Shown here piece by piece: positions 11,010-22,212 of a DNA stretch of 64,000 nt. The notes under the pieces were generated by a model, which ran no database searches, was not told the DNA's origin, and saw only the letters and a list, made by a program, of their open reading frames with translations. Source of the stretch: Rhytidiadelphus loreus (Eukaryota; Streptophyta; Bryopsida; Hypnales; Hylocomiaceae); contig OX344764.1 of NCBI GenBank assembly GCA_947034895.1, positions 15,872,001 through 15,936,000 of the forward strand. Reading direction: 5' to 3'. Made by a program: the position numbers and the translations under genes. Each line of letters starts with the position of its first letter. Position 1 is the first letter of the stretch.

Positions 11010-12028
11010 GATCAAAAGTATTTTGACTTTTCCGGCCTAGCCGAGTCCTAGCAAAAGTATGGTATTACAACCATTGCAGGAAAACGGGACATGATGTTCC
11101 GTGAGGGCCAGACAACACTGATTTTGCCTAGGGAGACCCCCCTCCAAATTGCAAAAGCAATGTATGCTCCAACAGCCCCCCGGAGCCTGATCAGCTACCG
11201 GGACCTACGGACAAACGGAGTCCACATTCTCACTACGGTGAGGAATAGTGAAGAGGTTCTGGAGCTCAGGCAAGGACAAAGATTCCTAGCCACTGCACGT
11301 ACAGGAGCCAACGGCCTATATGCAATTCACATCAGCGGTACTACCGGACCGGCTCTGATGCTTCCAGCTACTGGAATTAAGCAACCTACGGGCTCTGCTT
11401 TTTTTGTCATGTTTCCAGCCAAGACTGGATTATGGCACAGCAGGTTGGGGCATCCTGGAACTACAATATTCAGGCGTATGTTGCCGTTGCTAGCAGGCCA
11501 TAACATCTGCCCAGCGACGCTGACAAGGTGGGGGAGTGCGCTGCTTGTTCCCAAGGAAAGCTCATCAAGCGCCCCTCGAGGTGGAAACTACCAACGGAGC
11601 TTCCACCAAAGCTACAACGCTTACAAGGTGATGTTTGCGGACCCATTAATCCTATTTCTGGACCTTTCAGATATTTTCTAGTCCTTGTAGATGCGTTTGG
11701 GACTCATTCTGAGGTATCATTGCTTAGCACTAGAAATATGGTTTTTTCCAAGCTATTAGCTATGTTAATCAAGTACCGGGCTCATTACCCGGACTACCCC
11801 GTGAAAACTCTTAGGATGGATAATGCCCAGGAGTTTCAGTCACGACACTTTGAAGACTATTGTGTAGCCTCTGGGATTACCTTGACCTATTCAGTTCCAT
11901 ATGAACACTCCCAAAATGGCTTAGCTGAAGCATTCATTAAGAAAATTCAGCTAATTACACGGCCACTTTTGCTGCATGCAAAGCTATCCCCTACTTTCTG
12001 GGGCCATGCCGTTCTTCATGCCGCTACT
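11010..12028 (+). pseudogene. Copia II protease end and integrase (interrupted)
   Basis: The Gag frame continues past the TGA at 11007 with one more in-frame TAG near 11050. It reaches GLWHSRLGHPG, the histidine part of the integrase zinc-binding HHCC region. At about 11525, in a G-rich run, the frame shifts and the cysteine part follows (CAACSQGK). The integrase core follows with GDVCGP, RMDNAQEF and NGLAEAF, giving the D, D, E catalytic residues. Integrase joins element DNA to the chromosome. The region stops at HAAT, exactly where the 3.95-kb element is inserted. Confidence 0.88.
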
Positions 12029-12359
12029 TGTGGGCGCTTAATTACCCACCCTTGGTAATTAATCGGACACAACCAGGTTCTAGAGGTTAACTAAATTCTA
12101 ACCTAACGGGTGACTAAGCGTAGGTCCATTGTGCCTTCCAAGCAATGGATCTTCTTTACTAAGTTCCTAATTTCCGCAGGTGACAACGGAGTTGCCCCAA
12201 TTGGCGAGGGATTAGTTCGGGCTAACCGTCCCCTAACGGCAACCTATGCGAACTACCACCGAATCTATCCTAATCTATGGGAATCTGAGGCTAAATGACC
12301 TTTCCTAAGACTGAGGAAGGATTACCTAAGTCCCTTCCATGGTTTCCTAAGTTGATTGG

Positions 12360-12790
12360 TTTTTTTTTCTAATCTAAATTATCTTCCTTCTAATTTAATT
12401 TATCGTTTCGCTAATTTAGCTTCTAATTTAATTTATCTTTTCTCTAATTTATCTTCTAATCTAATTTATCTTTTTTCCTAATTTAATTTATCTTTTTTCC
12501 TAATTTAATTTATTTATCTTTTTCTAATTTATCTTCTAATTTAATTTATCTTTTCTCTAAGTTATCTCCTAATTTAATTTATCTTTTTTCCTAATTTATC
12601 TTCTAATCTAATTTATCTTTTTTCCTAATTTATCTTCTAATTTAATTTATCTTTTCTCTAATTTATCTCCTAATTTAATTTATCTTTTTCCTAATTTATC
12701 TTCTAATCTAATTTATCTTTTTTCCTAATTTAATTTATCTTCCTTCCTAGGTTATCTTACCTTTTAATCTAATTTATCTTTTACTTCCTA
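12360..12790 (+). repeat. Tandem repeat, CTAATTTAATTTATCTTTT-type units
   Basis: About 20 imperfect units of roughly 19-25 bp (CTAATTTAATTTATCTTTTTTC and the shorter CTAATTTATCTT), arranged in a two-unit higher-order pattern. It lies inside the 3.95-kb inserted element. Confidence 0.85.
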
Positions 12791-13979
12791 CCCTAAGTCT
12801 TTATTACCTAAGGCAATTTTTGATTTGCTAATTTAACCCTAACTCCTATTTGGATTATTTTGTCCTAATCTAGTGTTTACTTCTTGGTTGAGTTCTGACC
12901 TTAACGGTTACTAATTCCTAGTCCTATCCTATCTTAGTCTAATTTGGTTGCTTTTATGGTCAACTTCTATGTATGAGATGGGTTTGGATACTTCTAGTCC
13001 TATCGATAAACTTCTATGTCTAAACTTAAGGTCCCCCCTAATTCCTATTTGCTAATTGAAATTAATCACTACCTAACAGAATTTAGCGTAAATTAAAAGA
13101 AAAGCACCGGGGATTAGTTTACTGACTCACCTGATCGTTGTTGGCATGCGCGGCATTTTCCTCCATACCTCCAGCCGCGTGCTCGTATTCCATAGTGGAC
13201 ACGTATTTTGAAGCGGTCAAGTGCCTACGGCTTAGTCTTTGGCGAAGTAGTACACTCTAAAGACCTTAATGGTCCCTTTCTTTCTCTTTGTCTCCCCCTC
13301 TTTTACTCCACACTTTTCCTACCAAACTCTTAATGGAGTCTTACAACTATGACGCTAACTTCTTGCGAGCCTAACTACCATCTTACGTCGTCATGTTCCG
13401 CGTCATTCTCATCCTTCCTCTAATGGTTGGAGAGGCCCTTTTGGGGATTTCCTTACACCCCTAAGTCTACTTTACTATTGATCTTCTCTCTCCTTCCTCC
13501 CCTACTTAGTCATGTCCCTCTCTAATCTCGCTCCATTGTTTGTTTTGTCTTGTTGGAGGGATGTGAGAGCGTTTGGTTGCATGTGCAGGTCGGGCGTGCG
13601 AACGGCGACTTCTTTTCCTCCCTCCTCCCTTTGTTTGCTCTTAGGATTGATCAACTTTTTTTTTATACCCACTAACTGGACCCCCAGTTTTTAGACCCGT
13701 TGTGGTAAAAATCCAAAAAAAAAGTAGATTGGGGCCCCGCAGGGCATCGTCCCGTTTGGTCTGGAGCAACCAGATTGTGAGAGCAACCAACTGTGAGAGC
13801 AACCAGCTGCTGGAGAGCAACCGGCTGCTGGATCAGCTGTTGTACTGGCACTGTGTACCGGCCGCTAGACTGGTGGGCTGGCTGGCTAGCTTGGCTTAGC
13901 CCAAAAACTCCTCACCCTCGGGTTCCCGTATGGGAACCCACTTACACAAAATTAAACCGGATCCCGTTTGCCTAGGGTC

Positions 13980-14320
13980 AAGGTCAAAGCTTCGCCGTGG
14001 GGGTTAAACTTGGACTTTGTGACTCTTAATCTCGCTATCTCGTGACGGGGAGGGATGCTACTTTCCTACAACCTAGGGCAACTCTTTGGGGCTAAACTTT
14101 GGCTTTTCCCAAGAAGATCTTGGGAACTAAACTTTGGAGCCAAAAAATGTATGGGGTGCAAAGCTTCGCCGTCAAATTGGTTTTGACACCAACTCTAAGA
14201 CTTGGAATGCCCCTGGGTCCAAGGCTCCACCGTCTAAGGCCTGTTTTTGACACACACTCTAAGACTAGGGTAGTTTATAGGTTCAAAGCTTCGCTGCCTT
14301 CAAGGCAGTGGGGCCCACAC
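13980..14320 (+). repeat. Short dispersed units, AAAGCTTCGCCGT
   Basis: The motif occurs at about 13987, 14160 and (as AAAGCTTCGCTGC) 14284, with a diverged copy near 14221. The spacers share ACTCTAAGACTNGG. This is a degenerate tandem structure within the inserted element; no gene is seen here. Confidence 0.5.
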
Positions 14321-15987
14321 ACAAACAACACGGAAGGTTGACTATAGTTAGGATTGAAATACAAGGCAACCATGCCCACAAGGTAAGCATAAACAAGGCC
14401 AGACTTACATACTAAAGGCCCCCCAAAGTGGCATCGCCAAGGTACGGTGGGGGGTGACTTTAGGATTAGTACAAGGTACAACGAGGACACGTAAGCGTAA
14501 GTAAAACTCACTCAACCCACAACAAGGTACAAGGTAAGATAGAAGGGCCCAAAGGGACCTTCGAAAGCTTGAAATAGAACAACAACGGGAGCCAAAAGTG
14601 CTCCAAAAACACCGTAGAGGTTTTTTGGCTTGAAACGCCAAAAATTCCAAGATAACTTGGACCCACGGACCCAAAACAAGTATTGGGGGTGTTTTGGGAG
14701 AGAGAAGGGCCCCCTTTTATAGGTTTCCAAGGGTCCACTCCCCCCCTCGACGAGTAACCTCATCCATCCGGATTTTCATCCAAATTTGAGATTTTCACCT
14801 AATTTTGGGTTTTACGCTGGTCCTAACCTCTAACTTTTGGAGTTTAGCTCGGAATTGCAAATGGATTGCGCCAATGGCTTCAAAATGCCATTTTTAGCCT
14901 AAAGAACCCCCTACCCCTATTTCTATCACAAAAAACCCATCGGAAACTAGTGCCAACTGGAGCCAATTAAAAGGGTAAAAACCTAACTTTTGGGGTTTAC
15001 CTCTTTTAGCTTGGGTAACTAGCTAGGGTTTTTGGGGAGGCTCTAGGGAGTAAGAAAAGGCCCCTTGATGTCTTCGTTCCGACTTCGTATGCTCCCGAGA
15101 CGCCGGTCAACCCCGCAAAGATCCTGCCGTAATTATTAATTGGGGGAATGTTGTCAGTTTTGGCTGCTTCCCGCTATTGGAACATCATGAAATTTGTCGG
15201 GGCGCGTTATTAACATAAAAGATGCTAGTCTAATTTTTAGTGAGATTTTACCGCGGCCTGGGTATTTTCCATGAATTTCCCAATGTGGCCTTTGGCGGTT
15301 GACTGCTCGAAAAAAGATCCTTTGGAGATCAGAAAAAACCGAGACTTTTTGGGGAACCTCTCATGGAGTCCCCCAAGCCACGTGCCAAGTCTTAGGCTAT
15401 TCTGGCACACAGTTGGTGGCGTGGTGAAAAACTGACTTCGGTTGAATCACCGGCAGTCAGGGAATCTTTCACATGTGAGGGAATCTTGGCGAATGGGTTT
15501 TGCCGTGGACATCCCGACATGTTCCAGATCCGAGAACACTATCCGGCGGCTGTGGATTCCTCCATGCGGCCTGTCTGGGACAAGTAACACCTGCAAGCTA
15601 ACAATTTGGATTCTTAATGTTTCGTCGGTGGAATGGGAAAACTAGAACCTATCTTTGGAGATTTACGTGGGGACCTCCCTAACTCTCCTAAGACTAATTT
15701 AGCCTATCATGGTCACATGCACTAGGTTTGGGCTATTTTGGGCAAGTTCCCAGTAGCCCTATTGTTTCCCACTAATTACGGGTTCTAACCTATATACAAG
15801 TGGGTTTTATGGGTAATCTATGGATAAAAGGCTATTTATGATCAAATGCTATACTAGTACGTGACATACCTATTTTGGTTCTACACTCTTGTTTGGGCTT
15901 TTTGTAGTACTTTATGCCTTAATTTGTAATAAATTAAAAAAAAGAAAACAATGAGTCCCAAGTGACAAATTTGGGGCTCACACTACT

Positions 15988-18211
15988 CTCTTTAATGATC
16001 ATTCCCCTTTGGAGTTACTTTCGGGACAGGTTCCTAACGTTTCTCATTTTAGAACTTTTGGGTGTAGAGTATGGGTTCCTGTAGCTGAACCACATAGGAA
16101 AACCATTGGTAACCACCGGCAGGAAGGAATATACGTAGGTTTTGATTCTCCTAGTATCATTCGCTATATCTCCCCTTCTAGTGGAACTCTGCAAAGAGCT
16201 CGGTTTCAAAACTGTCACTTTGAAGAAATCCATTTTCCCACTGATCTCTAACTCCAAATCTAATTCTGCTTTAGACTTTCAGTCACCTGAAACGTTCACT
16301 CTTAATCCAGACCTTAGAACTGCCCTAGTAGACTCAGAAGTTCAGAAACTTCTTAACCTAAAATCCTTAGCTGAAAAGCTTCCAGATGGTTTCACTAATA
16401 CTATGAGGATTACTCGTAATCCACTTCTTGGAGCCGGCCAGCCATCGATTAGTGTTCTTCCCGAGAAGAGAAAACCTACTCAGTTAACATCTTCCTCCAA
16501 ACAGTCAAAACTTGATCCCCTTAGCCTTCATAGTGATTTTTCTCCTGATTCTCATCCGGATCCATTGTTTCCTTGTACCCCAAGTGAAACAACCTTTGTG
16601 AATACCTTTATCACTCGGATTCTCACCTCAGACTCTGATCCAATCACCTTAGTTGACGCAAAATCTAGATCTGATTGGCCTCAATGGTCTGATGCCTTAC
16701 AAGCCGAGTACTCATCTCTCAAGAAACACAAAGTCTTTGGGCCCCTAGATACAAAGCTTCATACTAAACCCATCGGTTTCAAGCTAATCTTCACTAAAAA
16801 GAGGAATGCTCAGGGACATGTTGTTAGATACAAAGTCCGATTAGTTGCCCAAGGTTTTAACCAACGCCTTAGTGTTGATTATGACTTTACATATTCTCCT
16901 GTTATGGATTCCGCGACATTTAGATATTTGCTAGGGATGGCTGTTCAACTTGGATTAGAAACCCGTTTGCTAGATATTGTTACAGCCTACCTCTATGGTC
17001 CCCTAGATGCCACCATCTATATTAGACCACCACCTGATTTTCTTGACAATACCCCACCGGATGACAATCCGGGATCCTATTCTGGACTGAAAATTCAGAA
17101 AGCTCTTTACGGCCTTAAACAAGCAGGTAGAATGTGGTACAAACACCTTTGGGATTTCTTACTCCACCACGGGTTCAAACATGATCCATCCCTACCTTGC
17201 ATCTTTATACTTAAGAATGATACAGGCTTTGTAGTGATTGTTGTTTATGTAGATGACCTCAATCTAGTAGGCACCCCATCCACTTGTAGTCATGCTATAA
17301 GTCTTCTAACCTCTCAGTTTGAGATGAAGTTACTAGGTCAGACTTCTTTCTGTCTTGGCCTTGAAGTGACTCACTTACCAGATGGAAGTATTTTTCTCCA
17401 TCAAACCGGCTATACCCAAAGACTTCTCAAGAAGTTTCAAATGGATTAAGCTAGTCCTCTTTCCGCTCCCATGATGGGACGGAGTCGAATTATGGATGAC
17501 CCCTACCGTCCTTGCGAGGAGGAGGAGGAGGAGTTTTGTGACAAAACTCGGTACCTTGCAGCAGTAGAAGCTCTCCTTTACTTGTCCACAAATACCAGGC
17601 CTGACATTTCTTTTGCTACAAGTGTGTTAGCTCGTCATAGCCAGAGACCAGCAACTTGTCATTGAAATGGTGTCAAACACTTATTCCGATACCTCTGGGG
17701 GACTGAAGACTTGGGACTCTGTTATTCCAAAGAAGGGACCTCAAATATCATAGGTTATGCTGATGCCGGATTCAAATCCAACGAGAGTATTGGGAAGTCA
17801 CAAATTGGATACATATTTTTGAAGAATAACTCTCCTTTTTCATGGAAATTAGTGAAGTAGACGGTTACTGCTACTTCCTCAAACCACTCTGAACTTATTG
17901 CTTTCCATGAAGCAACCTGGGAAGCAGTATGGTTGAGGAACATGAACAAGATCATCATGGAGCAATGCGAAATTACTCAAGAATTCAAGCCGACTATCAT
18001 CTTTGAGGACAACTCTGCATGTATAGCTCAAGTGGCGTCTGGCTTCATCAAAACTGACCGCACCAAACACATTTCTCCACAGATATTTGGCTTCACCCAA
18101 GACCTCATTCAATCTGGGCAAATAGAAGTCAAGAAGATCGAATCGGCGCACAACATTGCAGACATGTTGACCAAAGCTCTTCCGGCCTATACTCATAGGA
18201 GATTAGTATAA
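15988..18211 (+). pseudogene. Copia II integrase C-end, reverse transcriptase and RNase H
   Basis: After the insertion the frame resumes with SPLELLSGQVPNVSHFRTFGC, the integrase C-terminal region, then shifts near 16240. The RT runs 16670-17450 with WPQWSDALQAEYSSL, RYKVRLVAQGF, DYDFTYSPVMD, ALYGLKQAGRMW and the catalytic VVYVDDLNLVG. A TAA at 17447-17449 closes that stretch. The same frame continues with YRPCEEEEEE and TRPDISFA, a TGA at 17663-17665 and a TAG near 17860. RNase H has YADAGF, HSELIAFHEATWEAVW and MLTKALP, ending at 18211. The stops look like C-to-T decay of Trp and Gln/Arg codons. Confidence 0.92.
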
Positions 18212-18332
18212 GAGGCTGGCATGCGTTTGTTGCATGAGATAGTTCCTCAATAGAGGTTACACTCTTTTCTGTCTGTGGGATTTTTCCTAATTTAGGTTTT
18301 ATCACAGATCAGTTTTTAATGAGGTAACTATA

Positions 18333-18345
18333 GATCGAGGAGGAG
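18333..18345 (+). other. Polypurine tract of Copia II
   Basis: GATCGAGGAGGAG directly precedes the right LTR, as expected for the plus-strand primer. Confidence 0.85.
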
Positions 18346-18574
18346 TGTTGAAGTAGTCATTGACTCAGAAATAGAATAGTAAATGCTATTTCTAGATGAC
18401 ACTAAAATAGAAGGTTCTATCTATATAGAGCGATCTACTAGTTACTTTAACTTTAACTTTTACACACCTGTATTGGATAGTATATAATGACCTTTCCCAT
18501 GCTGGGGGAGGATATATTTCTCTTGTTCATTTGTGTTGTTTGTTATGCTTAATGTTTGTGCCTTCACCTGAACA
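18346..18574 (+). repeat. Right LTR of Copia II
   Basis: 229 bp, ends GAACA, followed by the TSD CTTAA at 18575-18579. It lies 47 bp upstream of the small HSP start codon and could act as a promoter for it (inference). Confidence 0.94.
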
Positions 18575-18621
18575 CTTAAGTTGGCTCTCCGTGTGCATTC
18601 GATCCGTTTGAGTATTTGACA

Positions 18622-19083
18622 ATGACACTCTCATCGTTTCTCAGACACCGGATCAACTTCTGGGATGCCGACTGGAAGGAGACGCCCGTAGAGCACAGAC
18701 GCCGGATCTACTTCTGGGATGTCGACTGGAAGGAGACGCCCGCAGAGCACGTGTTCAAGGCCAACCTGCCGGGGTTAAAGAAGGAGGAAGTGCAATTGCA
18801 GGTGGAGGGCGAAAGGACGCTGAGCATCAGCGGGCAGCGCAACAAGGAGGAGGTGCAGAAGACGGATACATGGCATCGCGTGGAACGGAATAGCGGCCAA
18901 TTCATACGCAAGTTCAGGCTCCCGGAGAATGCGAATATGGATCGCATGACAGCGAAGATGGGGGACGGAGTGCTCACGGTGGTGGTGCCGAAAGAGGAGA
19001 AGAAGGCCAGCAAGGAGCGCAGCCTTGAGATCGGTGGCCATGATGGGCAGCAAGGGGACACTGCGAACAAAAAACCCTCGTAG
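18622..19083 (+). CDS. Class I-type small heat-shock protein (HSP20)
   Basis: 153 codons from the ATG at 18622. The alpha-crystallin domain is plain: [20 protein letters not shown], the [18 protein letters not shown] region, and [12 protein letters not shown] near the end. This is the pattern of plant cytosolic class I sHSPs, ATP-independent chaperones that bind unfolding proteins. The N-terminal arm is odd: [18 protein letters not shown] is followed by [18 protein letters not shown], an in-frame tandem duplication of about 48 bp. In-frame codons upstream of the ATG read AFDPFE, as in the usual sHSP N-terminus, but meet a stop at the Copia II target site, so the N-terminus is probably shortened. 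The Copia II insertion separates the gene from its original 5' flank. The product may be functional but abnormal. Confidence 0.88.
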   Translation: MTLSSFLRHRINFWDADWKETPVEHRRRIYFWDVDWKETPAEHVFKANLPGLKKEEVQLQVEGERTLSISGQRNKEEVQKTDTWHRVERNSGQFIRKFRLPENANMDRMTAKMGDGVLTVVVPKEEKKASKERSLEIGGHDGQQGDTANKKPS

Positions 19084-20015
19084 GGAGCTGCCGAGTGATT
19101 GGTGAAGTAATGCGTCCCGGAGACCTGTTGTGTGGATTTGCGGGCTTTCTAAGCTTGCAATTGAATCAAATTTCTGGCTCCGCGGGCACTCGTGAAGTAG
19201 AAGTTTCTCTTATCATTTCAGACCCTCCCTAATCTTAACAGGCAGAAATCACTACTATGTAGCATCGGTTGTATCGAGCTTGGTGATTCTGCTTGTACTG
19301 TACATGAGATTTTTTTGCGTGTGAGAATAATAAACACCAGATTCTCTAATTTCTTGCAATTGTCCATGAACTCTCGATGTTCCATGCCTCTGTATGTCAA
19401 GCTTGCGGGGACTGTAGTGCGAACTTTGAGGGCGATTCAAATGCCTTTAGTTTGGCACCAAAACCGTATAGAGACTTTTGTGACCTAATCCTGCAGAAAA
19501 ATGAACGAAGGTTGTAAATCTGAAACATCCTAACACCTGTATTATCGTACCTGGCTATAGAGATCGGCACTTCATGCCACTCAAAACATAACACCGCTCA
19601 AAACATAGATATTTCTGAATATTCAATCTTACATTTCGCAGTCTTCAAAGAGATAAGGCTGTACCGAACTTACATTCAAAGCGTTTCATCAATCTCCTAT
19701 ACAGTAAATTCTTCTTGGATTTGTTTCAAATCAGTTCCCAGTGCCCTACTACAATGTGTCAAAGCCACATATGGCTGTACCAGTGGTATACAATATGGCT
19801 GTTCTGTACAGTACGTTACTACGCACGCCTATGGACTGCGCAAACTCACACCTAAAAACTGCAGAACGCAGCAAATGAATTGAATTGAAACCAATGGATT
19901 GGTTTCATATCCACCTAAATACTGGACGACATGGTGGCTAATTTGCCCCCGAAATCTTGGAATTGACCCAAATTAGCCCCATCTACATAACATGATTAAA
20001 TGCAATCATGCTGAA
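19084..20015. other. Intergenic, no gene seen
   Basis: 3' flank of the small HSP gene, with AATAATAAACACC near 19326 as a possible polyadenylation region. It is also the 3' side of the convergent minus-strand gene at 20016. Short ORFs on both strands lack any recognisable motif. Confidence 0.5.
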
Positions 20016-20621
20016 CTAAAAGATTTTATAATCACAGACTGTCTTCGGGTCTTCCAGAAGTTCGCGTTCAAGAGTATCGTACTGTACATTGGAATAATCA
20101 AACATTTCGAAGTTGTCGTCGGTGAAAGATCGAACACGCCGATGCTTGAGTGCTGAATCTCCTGGATCACACGCTGTGTCTACTTCCATATCAGAGTCGG
20201 AATCTGTGACATGCAATTCTTGAAATTGCAAGTGCAATAGGGAAACGTCGGCCAGAGAATCAGGGTTCGACTTGCCCTTGACGATCATCGGATGTTGAAC
20301 CTGAGGTTGGTGGTGGCAGTCTCGATTGTGAGTGAAGGGGCAACAGGTGATCATGTTGCCCACATTGGATCCATACTCATTGCCTACTCCGGGAGCTTCC
20401 TTACTTTCTCGCTGTTGGCTTTTCTGCCAAATGAGGAAGCTCGTGCTGTTGAATGGCGCGGCAGTGGGTGATAAGCTGCTGACATGAGTCCATTTCATCC
20501 TCTTTGGGGGGTTCATGTCTAGCGGGAGTTTGGTGAGGCCGCTGCTACTGGGGCGGCCGCTTGCTGACGGGTGTCTTTTGAAGTGTGTCTTTTGCGAAAT
20601 GCCACGTGTTTTGAAACCCAT
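20016..20621 (-). CDS. Unrecognised 201-residue protein
   Basis: The ORF starts with ATG at 20621 (MGFKTRGISQKTHFKRH) and ends DPKTVCDYKIF. It is basic and Ser/Pro-rich at the N-terminus, has a Cys/His-containing middle (TCCPFTHNRDCHHQ), and an acidic part with SDSDMEVD and DDNFEMFDYSNV near the C-terminus. There is no signal peptide or membrane segment. The composition is that of a real, soluble, possibly nuclear protein rather than a chance ORF: its GC content and balanced codons differ from the AT-rich flanks. I do not recognise the family and assign no function. It is convergent with the small HSP gene. Confidence 0.6.
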   Translation of the reverse strand: MGFKTRGISQKTHFKRHPSASGRPSSSGLTKLPLDMNPPKRMKWTHVSSLSPTAAPFNSTSFLIWQKSQQRESKEAPGVGNEYGSNVGNMITCCPFTHNRDCHHQPQVQHPMIVKGKSNPDSLADVSLLHLQFQELHVTDSDSDMEVDTACDPGDSALKHRRVRSFTDDNFEMFDYSNVQYDTLERELLEDPKTVCDYKIF

Positions 20622-20639
20622 TTGCAACTACTTCACTGC

Positions 20640-21310
20640 ACGATCAAGTTTTAGGGTTAGAATCTGGAGTTGAGGTTGCCGTCTCTCTGTTGAGCATGAA
20701 AGAAATTAGGAAGCCCGAGTACACAATAGGGAAGCCCGAATGTTTAATTGCTAAGTAAATGTGAACCTGGGGGCTAGGGTTTTAGTGATTAGAATACCCT
20801 GTCGACTTTGAGTGCGGCTAAATTTCCTTGAAAGTCGATTGTCGCTGTGATTCGATCTCCAATTGCTTTGCTACTGCTGTAGCACCGAGATAGGTCAAGA
20901 GTTACAGTACCTGGCAATGAAACTCGCCTAATGATTCAAATCGACAGTAATCAAGACAAAGATGGATGAACCAGCACAATCTCACTCACAATCGAATCTA
21001 AGCTCAAATTAAACCGACATAGTCACCAGCAGGAAATGAACACAGCAGACATTAAGCTCTCGCATGCAACATGCCTGAAAGACATTGATATTACAATGGC
21101 GTTCTTCGTGGTTACGCTTCCGTTGCTTGCTGAGCAATGAAGGCATTCCGCTTATACTTTCCCACAGACACAAGTGAATCAATCAACTTCCATTTCCGAT
21201 GCAAACTGGCGAACGTCAAATTGCGTGAAAGCTATGAAACTTACCTCATGGAAATAGAAATTAAGTATCAACTAAATTTGATAGCACAAACAGAGTAATT
21301 AAAAAAATTC
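20640..21310. other. 5' flank of the minus-strand gene, no other gene seen
   Basis: Mixed-composition sequence upstream of the gene at 20016-20621, probably promoter and 5' UTR. I see no repeat structure or RNA gene. Confidence 0.4.
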
Positions 21311-21317
21311 GCAAATT

Positions 21318-21799
21318 ACGAGGTGAGTTTCAATTCATAGCTTCACGACACTGACGTCATTTAAGTGACGCACCCAAAAACCTCGTGAATTTTGAGTAGG
21401 TCGCGAATGAAATCAAATACCACATCAATCTCGTACAAGAATAATGCGACTGACTTAGCTTGTAATTAATCACAATCACACACAAGGACCTGTCATGACG
21501 CAATTGAGCTTGCTCACGAAGCAACTATTCGAACTCACCTCCTTTCGAGGTGAGTTTCAAATTATGAGGTGAGTTTCAATTCACAGCTTCCACGCCACTG
21601 ACGCCATTTAAGTGACGCATTCAAAAACCTCGTGAATTTTGAGTAGGTCTCGATTGAAATCAAATACCCCATCAACCTCGGAAAAGAATAATGCGACTGA
21701 CTTAGCTTGTAATCACAATCACACACAAGGACCTGTCGATCATGACGCAATTGAGCTTGCTGACGAAGCAACTATTCGAATTGAACTCACCTCCTTTCA
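21318..21799 (+). repeat. Tandem duplication, two copies of about 235 bp
   Basis: Copy 1 runs about 21318-21547 and copy 2 about 21562-21799. Both start GAGGTGAGTTTCAATTCA, contain AAAAACCTCGTGAATTTTGA and GCGACTGACTTAGCTTGTAA, and end ACTATTCGAA..GAACTCACCTCC. They differ by a few substitutions and small indels. An extra partial GAGGTGAGTTTCAA sits at the junction. No convincing protein is encoded. Confidence 0.85.
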
Positions 21800-21879
21800 A
21801 AACAATTTGCCTATGCGAGCCGTGACGGTGTCAATGCAGCACAATCTCGAACACAAACACGAAAAACGGCGCTCATGAT

Positions 21880-22212
21880 TTACGAATCGCACTGCCCTGT
21901 ATGTCGCCTCTGCAAAACATAAGCAGGAAGTCCACTCGCTCCTCTACAGTACTGATGAGCCCCCTTCCCAAGACCGGCAGCAAGCCAAGCAGGGTGAGTG
22001 TGAACGCGATGAATGTGAACCCCGGGTCTGATAGTCTTCCCTCTTTGAAAATCCAACGGCTTCAAGTGCACCTCATTGTGGAATGTTTGGAAAACAATCC
22101 CATGCATCTACATTCTTGTCTAAAATGTAATACCAATGAACATGAGAGCTCAGGGTCAATTTTGGGTGAACCTATTTTTGACACTATGAAAATTCATGAA
22201 TTATTCATATAG
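21880..22212. other. Mixed-composition block, coding status unclear
   Basis: A plus-strand ORF (21901-22212, 103 codons, SPLPKTGSKPSRVSVNA) and an antisense ORF overlap here. Neither has a recognisable domain. The GC content drops sharply after about 22100. It could be an exon remnant; I cannot support a gene. Confidence 0.25.

Larger units (their letters stand above)
12029..15982. mobile_element. 3.95-kb TG...CA element inserted in Copia II integrase
   Basis: The insertion starts TGTGGGCGCTTAATTACC and ends TTGGGGCTCACA. It is flanked by CTACT on both sides (12024-12028 and 15983-15987). Removing it and one TSD copy joins the integrase reading frame without loss (HAAT to LFNDHSPLE), which proves a precise insertion. 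TG...CA ends and a 5-bp TSD fit an LTR retrotransposon-type integrase. However, I found no clear long terminal repeat pair and no coding domain, so it may be a large non-autonomous derivative (LARD/TRIM-like) with one diverged LTR. Confidence 0.85.
9644..18574 (+). mobile_element. Copia II: full-length Ty1/copia retrotransposon with TSD
   Basis: Two LTRs (9644-9878 and 18346-18574), both starting TGTTGAAGTAGTCATTG and ending ACA, are flanked by CTTAA on each side (9639-9643 and 18575-18579). By eye they differ at about six substitutions and one 6-bp indel, so the insertion is fairly young. Internal order is gag with zinc knuckle, protease, integrase, reverse transcriptase, RNase H, the Pseudoviridae/Copia order. 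Coding is broken by in-frame stops, at least two frameshifts and a 3.95-kb insertion at 12029-15982, so the element is non-autonomous now. It landed between Copia I and the start of the small HSP gene. Confidence 0.95.

Noticed and set aside
14099..14763. ORFs of 76-89 codons in the 3.95-kb insertion
   Set aside because: Several frames and both strands are open over the same repeats; no retroelement domain is visible.
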